From positions 2,914,001-2,978,000 of the forward strand of contig NZ_JBEXAC010000001.1 of the NCBI RefSeq assembly GCF_040567655.1: a DNA stretch of 64,000 nt. Reading direction: 5' to 3'. Shown one piece after another: positions 52,053 to 60,149 of this stretch. The notes under the pieces were generated by a model, which had not been told where the DNA came from, searched no databases, and was given only the letters and a program-made list of their open reading frames with translations. The stretch is from Chitinophaga sp. H8 (GTDB lineage: Bacteria > Bacteroidota > Bacteroidia > Chitinophagales > Chitinophagaceae). The position numbers were made by a program, and so were the translations under genes. Every line of letters starts with the position of its first letter. Position 1 is the stretch's first letter.

Positions 52053-52625
52053 CTATGCCCAGGCTTTATCGCCTTTTTTGTAAGGTACACAACCTTCATA
52101 TTTTCCGGGTACCGGTACATAACGTAATGCTTTGGTAGCACCAGGTTCAGAGGTGAAATACCCTAACAGGGTCAGTTCCTTCATAAACTGGAAGTAGTGG
52201 GTAGGCTCTTCCGGCTTTTTGTTTTCGCGCTTATTATAAGCTACCCGCTCTTTATCAATTTCCGTGAGCAGCTCTGTGCGTTGTTCCGGTGTGATGTTGA
52301 TGAATGTTTTCTTGAATTTGGCGTCACTAGCTTCATCTATTTTTTTCAACCCCTCCAGGAACACTTTCTGATCTTCGGGTTTGTAGCAGTCATTCATCAT
52401 CGTAACAATGAAGTCTTCTACTTTGGCCGCTTTAGCTCCCGGCGTATCCGTTTCCGGGATGATGGTTTCAGCGATCTCCGCCAGCAACGATTTGGTTTCC
52501 GGTTGCTGTAACACGTAGTTTTTCGGTGCGGAACCCGTACATCCCTGCAACGCTGATAACGTGGAAGCAGAAATAGCTGTACCCAATAAAAGGGCTACGT
52601 TCCTTATAGCTTCTCTTCTGTTCAT
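52053..52625 (-). CDS. Gluconate 2-dehydrogenase subunit 3-like protein
   Basis: A 190-residue exported protein of the subunit-3 family, partner of the GMC-type flavoprotein in membrane dehydrogenases. The start at 52625 (MNRREAIRNVALLLGTAISASTLS) has a twin-arginine-like RR and a hydrophobic stretch, so Tat export with cofactor-loaded partner is likely. The body is helical (DKERVAYNKRENKKPEEPTHYF). An earlier ATG at 52655 would add 10 residues and spoil the signal, so it was rejected. Confidence 0.78.
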   Translation of the reverse strand: MNRREAIRNVALLLGTAISASTLSALQGCTGSAPKNYVLQQPETKSLLAEIAETIIPETDTPGAKAAKVEDFIVTMMNDCYKPEDQKVFLEGLKKIDEASDAKFKKTFINITPEQRTELLTEIDKERVAYNKRENKKPEEPTHYFQFMKELTLLGYFTSEPGATKALRYVPVPGKYEGCVPYKKGDKAWA

Positions 52626-53135
52626 ATATAGTAAGTTAATTTGACCTTTGCTCAAGTTTCATAAAAAAAATGATATTTCATAAAAAAAATTAGGAATGCA
52701 GGTGATGCATAGCGTAATTTTAACGCTTTCCCTCTCTTTTTATATATACCACCTGTATAAATCAAGCCTTTTTCTCCACTGGTACCCATAATAGCCTTCT
52801 AATAGGGAGCACTTTACCGGAACTTCCCTACCCAGTAGCGCCACACTGGTAGCTCCTCCAGGGCTTCCCCGGTGTTACAGCGGTGTATACCCAGGGTTAC
52901 GTCTTTAATAAACTCGTGATAAAGCCTGGTCAAAGGCTATATAAAGCCCAGATAAAGCCTCCCTTTTTAAGTAGGTCTTATCTAGCCTTTATGTAGGCTT
53001 CATATAGGCTTTATATAGGCTTTATCTATAAGGAAAGGTAGGCTGAATAAGGAGTTTAGTATAGGTTTGAATGCAAGATAAGCCGTAGTGAAGGATTTCC
53101 GGCTACAACAAGAGGTTTGAAACGGGGCAAAAACA
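52626..53135. other. Gene-free stretch with an 11-bp inverted array
   Basis: Upstream of the dehydrogenase pair this 510-nt region has no convincing ORF. Its notable content is the inverted array at 52918-53026. The rest is AT-rich with no recognisable RNA family; the terminator at 53136-53169 closes it. Confidence 0.6.
52918..53026. repeat. Inverted arrays of an 11-bp unit
   Basis: Four units of GATAAAGCCTG type with exact 11-nt spacing at 52918-52961, then after 10 nt five units of TAGGCTTTATM type with exact 11-nt spacing at 52972-53026. The second set is the reverse complement of the first in consensus. The arms can fold back on each other, with roughly two bases of slack for wobble units. 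The unit differs from the heptads but shares the TAAAGC core with the 11-bp array at 5390-5455. Confidence 0.8.
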
Positions 53136-53169
53136 AAAACCCCGGTAAGGGAGTACTTACCGGGGTTTT
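53136..53169. terminator. Strong bidirectional terminator
   Basis: AAAACCCCGGTAAG (53136-53149) pairs perfectly with CTTACCGGGGTTTT (53156-53169), 14 bp with a 6-nt loop and A/T tracts on both sides. It lies 20 nt after the L,D-transpeptidase stop codon. Confidence 0.88.
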
Positions 53170-53189
53170 AAAAAGCTGATGGGAAAGAT

Positions 53190-53939
53190 TTACAGGATGT
53201 ATTTCCCTTTATTATCTACCAGTACTACCGGTAGTTTATGATGTTTCTCAAAGTAGTCGTAAGCTGTTTTCAGCTCTACCCAGAATTGCTGGGAAGAGTT
53301 GTCGGTGAGCGATACTGTACCCAGGTAATCCAATGACCGGGTGTTACCAAATTTAACCGGGAACACATGTACCGGAATGAAGTCCTGTCCGGCATTTTTG
53401 GCGTTTACGGCCAGGATATATACTTCATTGATAAATTCGTCTGTCAGCGGAATACAACCAATTGTAATACAGCTGCCATGGATATAGATTTCTCCTCCCG
53501 GCTTTTTTTGATCGCTCAGGATCTTATCTGAAAAGTTAGGATAATTGATTCCTAGAGAGAGGTGGTAGTTGCTGTTAGGGTTAAAGTCGTTGATGTAATA
53601 AAACCCTTCCGGCACCTGCCTGTCGCCTTCCTTGCGTTTAGGCCCCATTTTGCCCGACAGGGTACATACCCGGTAGCTTTTAAAGAGCCGGAAAGTATCC
53701 GCCACATTATTTTTCACCCATACCTCCATTTCGCTGTCCAGCTTAAAGGAACGGATGAAGATGTATTTTGCCGGATAGGTAAGTCCCTTCTTTTCAAATT
53801 CCTTTTTCAGCAGATCCTCTTTTTCCCGGTAGGCTTCCCCTACTTTCGGGAACAGCTTCTGGTTGTCCAGAAAGGATTGCTGACCATATATCTCACTCGC
53901 TCCCAACAGCGCCAGCGCTATAACTAATAACCGCTTCAT
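53190..53939 (-). CDS. L,D-transpeptidase-family murein enzyme
   Basis: A 249-residue exported protein with a signal peptide (1-20, ending SEIYGQ). The YkuD catalytic motif HGxxxxxGC is HGSCITIGC with H154 and catalytic C162. The protein is of the YafK subgroup; the opening body (VGEAYREKEDLLKKEF) is the preceding family domain. It probably cross-links or edits peptidoglycan in the periplasm. The start at 53939 (MKRLLVIALALLG) is preferred over 53954, five residues earlier. Confidence 0.85.
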   Translation of the reverse strand: MKRLLVIALALLGASEIYGQQSFLDNQKLFPKVGEAYREKEDLLKKEFEKKGLTYPAKYIFIRSFKLDSEMEVWVKNNVADTFRLFKSYRVCTLSGKMGPKRKEGDRQVPEGFYYINDFNPNSNYHLSLGINYPNFSDKILSDQKKPGGEIYIHGSCITIGCIPLTDEFINEVYILAVNAKNAGQDFIPVHVFPVKFGNTRSLDYLGTVSLTDNSSQQFWVELKTAYDYFEKHHKLPVVLVDNKGKYIL

Positions 53940-54016
53940 ATTAATTTTCAACAAAATTTTAACAAATCAGACCCTGTAATTACTGCGTTTTCCGTTGTAT
54001 TGGTACCTTTTTCCGC

Positions 54017-54208
54017 TTATCTCAGCAACGTAATATACCCCAGAAAGAACAACAATATAGCAAAGATAACATATATTATAATTCCTACTTTACGATTTGC
54101 AAACCGTAGAATATAATGCCTGTGGCCCTGGTAGATAAGGAAAGCCGTGATAGCCTGAAAAATCCCTCCCAGCATAAACAAGATGCCAAATAAAGTTTGT
54201 GTACTCAT
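54017..54208 (-). CDS. Small two-helix membrane protein
   Basis: A 63-residue protein with two hydrophobic helices (about 5-25 and 43-61) separated by a basic loop (GHRHYILRFANRKVG). I do not recognise the family. The ORF is a plausible small gene 77 nt upstream of the L,D-transpeptidase on the same strand, but length alone is weak evidence. The heptad duplication starts 54 nt upstream of its start. Confidence 0.6.
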   Translation of the reverse strand: MSTQTLFGILFMLGGIFQAITAFLIYQGHRHYILRFANRKVGIIIYVIFAILLFFLGYITLLR

Positions 54209-54262
54209 ACAAACGTGTCTGTGATTTAAATATTGCTGGTAAAAATAGCAAAATCTTTAACT

Positions 54263-54424
54263 AGCTGTTAGCTCTTAGCTGTTAGCATTGAAGCGGATGA
54301 ATAAAAAAAATAGCTGTTAGCAGTTAGCTCTTAGCTGTTAGCATTGAAGCGGATGAATAGACCCTAGTTTTAGCAACAAAACACAGGAAAGCTAATAGCT
54401 AACAGCCAAAAGCTAACAGCTAAA
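54263..54424. repeat. Heptad element with a 37-bp duplication
   Basis: An identical 37-nt block occurs at 54267-54303 and 54323-54359: heptads (GTTAGCTCTTAGCTGTTAGC) followed by ATTGAAGCGGATGAATA. The offset of 56 nt equals eight heptads. The opposing arm (GCTAATAGCTAACAGC...) follows at 54390-54424. The GAAGCGG flank also occurs next to heptads elsewhere. The element ends at the terminator of hppD. Confidence 0.8.
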
Positions 54425-54460
54425 AAAAACGGCTGCCGCGCGATTTGCGGGCAGCCGGTT
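54422..54460 (-). terminator. Terminator of hppD
   Basis: CGGCTGCC (54430-54437) pairs perfectly with GGCAGCCG (54450-54457). On the minus strand the stem is followed by eight T (complement of 54422-54429). It is a textbook rho-independent terminator 67 nt after the hppD stop codon. Confidence 0.9.
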
Positions 54461-54526
54461 GAATTGTAACCTATCAGCGATCGAAAATGTGTCTTTTATA
54501 GCAGGCAGGGGAACAACCCTTGTAAC

Positions 54527-55657
54527 TTATAAGTTACCGCGCAATGCCTGTTCTCTTTCGATAGATTCAAAGAGTGCTTTAAAATTGCCTTTCCCGAAAG
54601 ATTTGGCGCCTTTGCGCTGGATGATTTCAAAGAATATGGTAGGGCGGTCCTGTATGGGTTTGGTAAAGATCTGCAGGAGATACCCTTCATCATCCCGGTC
54701 TACCAGGATACCCAGTTCCTGCAGCGGGCGGATATCTTCATCTATTTCGCCTACCCTTTCTTTCAGGGTGGTATAATAGGATGCCGGAACTGTCAGAAAT
54801 TCCACGCCTCTCTTTTGCAGCTCACCTACGGTTTCGATGATATCATTGGTAGCGATGGCCACGTGCTGTACCCCCGGGCCACCATAGAAGTCCAGGTATT
54901 CTTCTATCTGGGATTTCTTTTTACCTTCTGCCGGTTCGTTGATGGGGAATTTAACGCGGCCGTTACCGTTGCTCATTACCTTACTCATCAGGGCCGTGTA
55001 TTCGGTAGAAATGTCTTTATCGTCAAAAGAGATCAGATTACGGAAGCCCATTACCCGCTCATAGAATCCTACCCAGGTATTCATTTCATTCCAGCCTACA
55101 TTACCTACGCAATGGTCTACATACTGCAATCCGGTGTTGGCAGGATTGTAAGTTGTTTTCCATTCTTTAAAGCCGGGGAGGAAAGGACCATTGTATTTTT
55201 TTCTTTCCACGAAGAGGTGTACGGTATCCCCATAGATACGGATACCGCTGCGCACCACTTCCCCATGTTCGTCTTTTTCCAGGGTAGGCTGCATAAAAGG
55301 CTCTGCCCCTCTTTTTACGGTTTCTTCAAAAGCAGCGCGGGCATCATCTACCCAGAGTGCCAGCACCCGCACTCCATCGCCATGCTTATCAATATGCCGG
55401 GAGATTTCATTACCCGGGAATAAAGGCGTGGTTAAAACAAAACGGATCTTATTTTGAATAAGTACATAAGATACACGGTCTTTCACGCCAGTTTCCGGGC
55501 CGGCATAGGCGACAGATTGAAAACCAAATGCGGTTTTATAATAATGGGCAGCCTGTTTGGCATTCCCCACATAAAATTCGATATAATCAGTGCCGTTCAA
55601 TGGTAAAAAGTCGTGCTGGTCCTGTAAAGTGGCCGCATTACTAACTGCAGTTTCCAT
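54527..55657 (-). CDS. hppD: 4-Hydroxyphenylpyruvate dioxygenase
   Basis: A 376-residue non-heme iron enzyme converting 4-hydroxyphenylpyruvate to homogentisate in tyrosine breakdown. Two vicinal-oxygen-chelate domains are present; the iron ligands are H182 in DHCVGNV, H265 in VQHVAIATND and E344 in FFEIIQRKG. The C-terminal GNFKALFESIEREQ segment is the family gate helix. It is followed upstream by hmgA (44 nt), so the two steps are encoded in order in one operon, hmgA first. Confidence 0.95.
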   Translation of the reverse strand: METAVSNAATLQDQHDFLPLNGTDYIEFYVGNAKQAAHYYKTAFGFQSVAYAGPETGVKDRVSYVLIQNKIRFVLTTPLFPGNEISRHIDKHGDGVRVLALWVDDARAAFEETVKRGAEPFMQPTLEKDEHGEVVRSGIRIYGDTVHLFVERKKYNGPFLPGFKEWKTTYNPANTGLQYVDHCVGNVGWNEMNTWVGFYERVMGFRNLISFDDKDISTEYTALMSKVMSNGNGRVKFPINEPAEGKKKSQIEEYLDFYGGPGVQHVAIATNDIIETVGELQKRGVEFLTVPASYYTTLKERVGEIDEDIRPLQELGILVDRDDEGYLLQIFTKPIQDRPTIFFEIIQRKGAKSFGKGNFKALFESIEREQALRGNL

Positions 55658-55701
55658 AAAGTAAGATTGTTTTGGTGTGGATTAATTTTAAGTACGGTTA
55701 T

Positions 55702-56859
55702 TTATTCTGCCCAGCTCATCACATAGTCTTTGTCTTCTATGCCCAGGGCAGCTGTTGTTATTTGCAGCGGATGAAAGGTATCTACCATTACCGCCAGTTC
55801 TTTTGTTTCTTTTGCCCCTATGCTTTTGGCCACCGCACCGGGGTGCGGGCCATGCGGAATACCTGCCGGATGCAGGGTGATCATACCACGGGTGACATGT
55901 TTGCGGCTCATAAAATCCCCATCTACATAATACAGCACTTCATCACTATCAATATTGCTGTGATTGTAAGGCGCCGGGATAGACAGCGGGTGATAATCAA
56001 AGAGGCGGGGACAGAAAGAGCACACCACGAAGTTGGTACCTTCAAAGGTTTGATGCACCGGCGGGGGCTGATGCACCCGCCCGGTGATCGGTTCAAAATC
56101 GTGGATAGAAAAGGCAAACGGGTATTCACATCCATCCCAGCCAATAACATCAAATGGGTGGTGTTTGTAGTGGATGGGGTATATCACCCCTTTCTTTTTT
56201 ATGTTGATCAGAAAGTCGCCTTCCTGGTCGATTGTTTCCAGATTTTGTGGCTGACGGATATCCCTTTCACAGAAAGGAGCATGTTCCAGCAACTGCCCGT
56301 AATGGCTCAGGTATCTTTTGGGATAACGTATCGGGCTAAACGACTCTACAATAAAAAGCCGGTTGTTTTCATTGGCAAAAGTGATCTGGTAGATCGTGCC
56401 CCTTGGAATCACCAGGTAGTCGCCATAACCAAACTCCAGTTGTCCGTATTGTGATTTTAATACCCCATTGCCTTCATGTACAAAGATGAGCTCGTCCGCA
56501 TCTGCATTCTTATAAAAGTAATCCTGCATACTATGGCGGGGAGCAGCCAGAACGATATGGCAATCACTGTTGACCAGCACGGCTTTGCGGCTGTGCAGAA
56601 AGTCATCTTCCCCTTTTATATCAAATCCCTGGAAGCTCCGGTGTTTTAACATTTTTTCTTCTGCCACTTCCGGCGCTACACTATAAGGTGTGTCTACTTT
56701 TACAATCTCTGTAGGCGGATGACAATGGTACAGCAACGAATAATGGGAAGAAAAGCCTTCTGTGGAAAACAATTGTTCCGAGTAAAGGGTGCCATCCGGT
56801 TTGTAAAACTGGGTGTGACGCTTATGCGGAATTTGTCCCAATTGATGGTATTGTGGCAT
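55702..56859 (-). CDS. hmgA: Homogentisate 1,2-dioxygenase
   Basis: A 385-residue iron dioxygenase that opens the homogentisate ring to maleylacetoacetate. Iron-ligand segments are visible in YNHSNIDSDEVLYYVDGDF and in ITLHPAGIPHGPHPG, with an additional E between. It is shorter than the 430-residue proteobacterial enzymes but typical for Bacteroidota. It precedes hppD with 44 nt between the genes. Confidence 0.92.
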   Translation of the reverse strand: MPQYHQLGQIPHKRHTQFYKPDGTLYSEQLFSTEGFSSHYSLLYHCHPPTEIVKVDTPYSVAPEVAEEKMLKHRSFQGFDIKGEDDFLHSRKAVLVNSDCHIVLAAPRHSMQDYFYKNADADELIFVHEGNGVLKSQYGQLEFGYGDYLVIPRGTIYQITFANENNRLFIVESFSPIRYPKRYLSHYGQLLEHAPFCERDIRQPQNLETIDQEGDFLINIKKKGVIYPIHYKHHPFDVIGWDGCEYPFAFSIHDFEPITGRVHQPPPVHQTFEGTNFVVCSFCPRLFDYHPLSIPAPYNHSNIDSDEVLYYVDGDFMSRKHVTRGMITLHPAGIPHGPHPGAVAKSIGAKETKELAVMVDTFHPLQITTAALGIEDKDYVMSWAE

Positions 56860-57467
56860 GCCGGTAAATAAATTTTAAGGGTGCTGCAAAATATATGGTA
56901 CGCTGATACGCCCCTGATACAATAAATTAGATCGATGTATAAGTAATTCGCAGAAAACGGTGAGCAGGTTTAACCACTATAAAGTTACGAATAATGTACA
57001 GGAAGATGGGTGGTTTATACCGCTTATCATGCAGCCGAATCCATGGCGAGGGTGGCCATGAGAAAATAGTAGCTGAGCTGGCTTTTGGATGTATATTTCA
57101 ACAGTACCGACAAGTGGCTAATTTTTTACTGGCTAAAGTTAAGTATATTTTCTAATACCAAACAAATCCATGATATAGGGCTCCTTCCTGGTGAGAAAAA
57201 GCACTAGCCCAAGTCATTGTTTGTCATTAAATTGTCTTGAAAATATATGAATCGTAGGAATTTTCTGGCAAACAGGATCAAACCACGTTTATCATTCTTT
57301 AAAATAAACCTCTTTTGATAGAATATTTTCCAAACATTCAATCATTTATGAAATTTCATTCAGTATTTAAGTTCTTTTTTAGTTAAAATCAAAAATACCA
57401 GCCTGCATTTGCAATTATGGAATTAAACCACCACTTTTGTTATCAGAAAGTCAAATTATACTAAATA
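56860..57467. other. Divergent intergenic region with no gene
   Basis: This AT-rich stretch of about 600 nt separates hmgA from the threonine leader. I see one weak hairpin (GGGCT...AGCCC near 57180) and possible -33/-7 matches just before the leader (TTTTG 57435-57439 and TATACT 57458-57463), but no coding or RNA family signal. Confidence 0.6.
57435..57463 (+). promoter_or_regulatory. Possible promoter of the thr leader
   Basis: TTTTG (57435-57439) followed after 18 nt by TATACT (57458-57463), starting just before the GTG of the leader peptide. The -7 lacks the TTTG core, so this is weak. Confidence 0.25.
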
Positions 57468-57575
57468 GTGCAACGTTTCCATACATATATCCTTTCTGCC
57501 ACATGTGCCATCTCCGGTACATGCCACAGCACTATTATCACATCCACCACCATTACAACCCCATTGCGGGGTTAG
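57468..57575 (+). CDS. Putative threonine-operon leader peptide
   Basis: GTG 57468 to TAG 57573-57575 encodes 35 residues. The end is S-T-I-I-T-S-T-T-I-T-T-P-L-R-G, with six Thr and three Ile in ten residues (57531-57560). This is the composition of a thr attenuator leader such as that of enteric thrABC. The frame differs from the longer His-rich ORF across the same DNA. The gene lies 85 nt before thrA. Start codon choice is uncertain (GTG, possibly ATA 57465). Known logic: low charged Thr/Ile tRNA stalls the ribosome on this run. Confidence 0.7.
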   Translation: MQRFHTYILSATCAISGTCHSTIITSTTITTPLRG

Positions 57576-57640
57576 TAATCACATATCATCCATCGATCAC
57601 GGGAACGTGGTACACAGCCGGAAAGGTCCGGAGCTTTTCT
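57552..57640 (+). promoter_or_regulatory. Putative thr attenuator hairpins
   Basis: ATTAC-AACCCC (57552-57562) pairs with GGGGTT-a-GTAAT (57568-57579): 11 bp, one bulged A, 5-nt loop, and it includes the leader stop codon. Downstream, CCGGA-AAGG-TCCGG (57618-57631) is followed by AGCTTTTCTT, a possible terminator. CTCCGG at 57512-57517, inside the leader, could also pair with CCGGAG at 57628-57633, giving an alternative fold. The pairing was found by eye and not folded computationally. Confidence 0.55.
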
Positions 57641-57660
57641 TCGTATAAATATTCTTTAGC

Positions 57661-60102
57661 ATGCAAGTATTAAAATTTGGCGGCACTTCTGTGGGAAGTA
57701 CCAAGGCAATAGAACAGGTTTGTCACATTCTTCAGCACCATAAACCAGCCGGACAGTATGCCATTGTGGTATCAGCTATGGGTGGTATTACGGACAAGCT
57801 GATTCAATGCGGACAACTCGCCGGGCAAGGACAGGAACAATACCGGGTGATTTTACAGGAAATTGAAACCAGGCATCTGGATACGATCCGGGAACTGTTT
57901 CCTATTACTGCACAAAGCAGCCTGATCAGTCAGCTAAAGAAAAAACTCAATACGCTTGAAAGCCTGTGTGATGGTATATTCCAGGTAGGTGAGCTGAGTA
58001 AACGCTCTTTAGATAAAATTATGAGCTTCGGAGAACTGATCTCTTCCGTCCTCGTAGCAGAAAAATTAAAGCAACAAGGGCTGTATGCCGGGTGGAAAGA
58101 CAGCCGGGAGCTGATCGTTACGGATGAATATTTTGGTAATGCCCGGGTAGATTTTCCGGCTACCAATCATCAGATCGCTGAATATTTCCAGGCAGCCCCG
58201 GCCGACTATATCGTATTTCCTGGTTTTGTAGCTCGCTCCCCCAGCGGAGAAACAACTACCCTGGGCCGGGGTGGTTCTGATTACACTGCTGCTATCATCG
58301 CTGCTGCTACCCATGCAGAAGTGCTGGACATCTGGACAGATGTAAGTGGTATGATGACGGCCGATCCCCGCCTGGTATCCCAGGCCATTCCCATCACCCA
58401 TATTTCCTATGAGGAAGCAATGGAGCTATCTCACTTTGGCGCTAAAGTGATCTACCCTCCTACCATCCAACCTGTCATGGACAAACGTATTCCGATCTGG
58501 ATCAAAAATACTTTTGCCCCTGCCGATCATGGCACCCTCATTCAGGACAATGCAGACCGCAGCTTCCCGGTTACCGGTATTTCCGGTATCCAGCATATCG
58601 CCCTGCTTACCCTGGAAGGAAGCGGCATGGTAGGTATCCCCGGATTCTCCAAAAGGCTGTTTGACGCCCTGCTGCAGGAACGGATCAACGTGATATTAAT
58701 TACCCAGAGCTCGTCGGAACACTCTATTACCGTAGGTATTCATGAAGTGGATATGCTGAAAGCCAAAACAGCAGTAGACAGCGAGTTTTCCCAGGAGATA
58801 CAGGAAAAGCATATAGAACCGCTGATTGTAGAAAGGGACATGAGCATTGTAGCGATCGTGGGAGATAAAATGAAAAACCACCATGGCACCAGCGGCAAAT
58901 TATTCAGCGCCCTGGGCAGGAATGGCGTGAATGTAAGAGCGATTGCGCAGGGTTCTACAGAGAAAAATATCTCTACCGTTATCAATAAAGCAGATATCAG
59001 GAAAGCCCTGAACGTATTGCATGAAGCCTTTTTTGAAACGCCTTTAAAGCAGGTGAACATATTTATTGCCGGCGTAGGCAATGTAGGCAGCAAGCTACTG
59101 GAGCAGCTGCACCAGCAAAATACTTACCTGCAAAACGAATTAGGCTTGCAGGTACGGGTTATTGGATTGGCCAACAGCAAAAAGATGCTGCTGCAGGATA
59201 ATAGTTTTGACCTGGAACAATGGCGGGAGCAGCTGGCCACCGGTGAGCCTACCGATATGCCCGCCTTTGTGCAGATGATCAAAACCCTTAACCTGCGCAA
59301 CAGTGTATTTATAGATAATACTGCCAGCAAAGAGGTAGCTGCAGTATATGGAGAATTTTTACAGCATGGTATTTCTGTGGTAACCTGCAATAAAATTGCC
59401 TGTTCATCAGCATACAGTGATTACAAAAAGCTGAAAGACCTGGGGCGTCAGTTTAATGCCTCTTTCCTTTTTGAAACCAATGTAGGAGCCGGGCTTCCTG
59501 TGATCAATACACTGAACGACCTGATCAGAAGCGGCGATAAAGTGCGCAGCATCGAAGCCGTACTTTCCGGTAGCCTTAATTTTGTATTCAACAATTTTGT
59601 GCAGGATGCCAGTTTCCGGACAGTGGTAAAGGCCGCACAGGATGAAGGCTATACCGAACCGGACCCACGCATAGATCTGAGCGGTGTGGACGTGATGCGT
59701 AAAATCCTGATCCTGGCACGTGAAAGCGGTGCAGTGATGGAACTGGATGATATTACCAATCATTCCTTTTTGCCCGCAGCCTGTCTGGACGCTCCTTCTG
59801 TAGCCGATTTCTACGAACAGCTGGATGTACATGCCGGGCACTTCCTGGCTATCCGCCAGCAAGCCGATGCAGTGGGCAAGAAGCTCAAGTTTGTAGCAAA
59901 GTATGAAGACGGCAAAGCATCCGTTGGCTTACAATCTGTAGCCCCCGATCATCCGTTCTACAACCTGGAAGGAAAAGATAATATCGTATTGTATACCACC
60001 CACCGTTATGCAGCCCAACCGCTGATCGTAAAAGGTGCTGGCGCAGGAGCCGATGTTACCGCCTCCGGTATCTTTGCGGATATTATCAGAACGGCGCGGT
60101 AA
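57661..60102 (+). CDS. thrA: Bifunctional aspartate kinase / homoserine dehydrogenase
   Basis: An 813-residue fusion catalysing the first and third steps toward threonine. The kinase (about 1-300) starts MQVLKFGGTSVGSTKA and contains TTLGRGGSDYTAAIIAA. An ACT regulatory region follows (about 310-455). Homoserine dehydrogenase begins at about 464 with the nucleotide motif IAGVGNVGSKLL, then FLFETNVGAGLPVINTL and DEGYTEPDPRIDLSGVDVMRK. It is first in thrABC, 47 nt before thrB, and is preceded by the leader peptide. Confidence 0.96.
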   Translation: MQVLKFGGTSVGSTKAIEQVCHILQHHKPAGQYAIVVSAMGGITDKLIQCGQLAGQGQEQYRVILQEIETRHLDTIRELFPITAQSSLISQLKKKLNTLESLCDGIFQVGELSKRSLDKIMSFGELISSVLVAEKLKQQGLYAGWKDSRELIVTDEYFGNARVDFPATNHQIAEYFQAAPADYIVFPGFVARSPSGETTTLGRGGSDYTAAIIAAATHAEVLDIWTDVSGMMTADPRLVSQAIPITHISYEEAMELSHFGAKVIYPPTIQPVMDKRIPIWIKNTFAPADHGTLIQDNADRSFPVTGISGIQHIALLTLEGSGMVGIPGFSKRLFDALLQERINVILITQSSSEHSITVGIHEVDMLKAKTAVDSEFSQEIQEKHIEPLIVERDMSIVAIVGDKMKNHHGTSGKLFSALGRNGVNVRAIAQGSTEKNISTVINKADIRKALNVLHEAFFETPLKQVNIFIAGVGNVGSKLLEQLHQQNTYLQNELGLQVRVIGLANSKKMLLQDNSFDLEQWREQLATGEPTDMPAFVQMIKTLNLRNSVFIDNTASKEVAAVYGEFLQHGISVVTCNKIACSSAYSDYKKLKDLGRQFNASFLFETNVGAGLPVINTLNDLIRSGDKVRSIEAVLSGSLNFVFNNFVQDASFRTVVKAAQDEGYTEPDPRIDLSGVDVMRKILILARESGAVMELDDITNHSFLPAACLDAPSVADFYEQLDVHAGHFLAIRQQADAVGKKLKFVAKYEDGKASVGLQSVAPDHPFYNLEGKDNIVLYTTHRYAAQPLIVKGAGAGADVTASGIFADIIRTAR

Positions 60103-60149
60103 GCGTCACAAAAACAACACTGCATACTAAAGACCGTAAACTGTAAGTA

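Noticed and set aside
55672..56454. 260-codon ORF opposite hmgA
   Set aside because: hmgA is a full-length enzyme on the other strand; the ORF is a shadow.
57437..57673. His-rich 78-codon ORF before thrA (HYYHIHHHY), which could be read as a histidine leader
   Set aside because: The downstream genes are thrABC, and the adjacent frame encodes the Thr/Ile run with its stop inside a hairpin. The His codons are a frame-shifted reading of ACC/ACA codons, and the ORF runs into thrA without a leader-like end.
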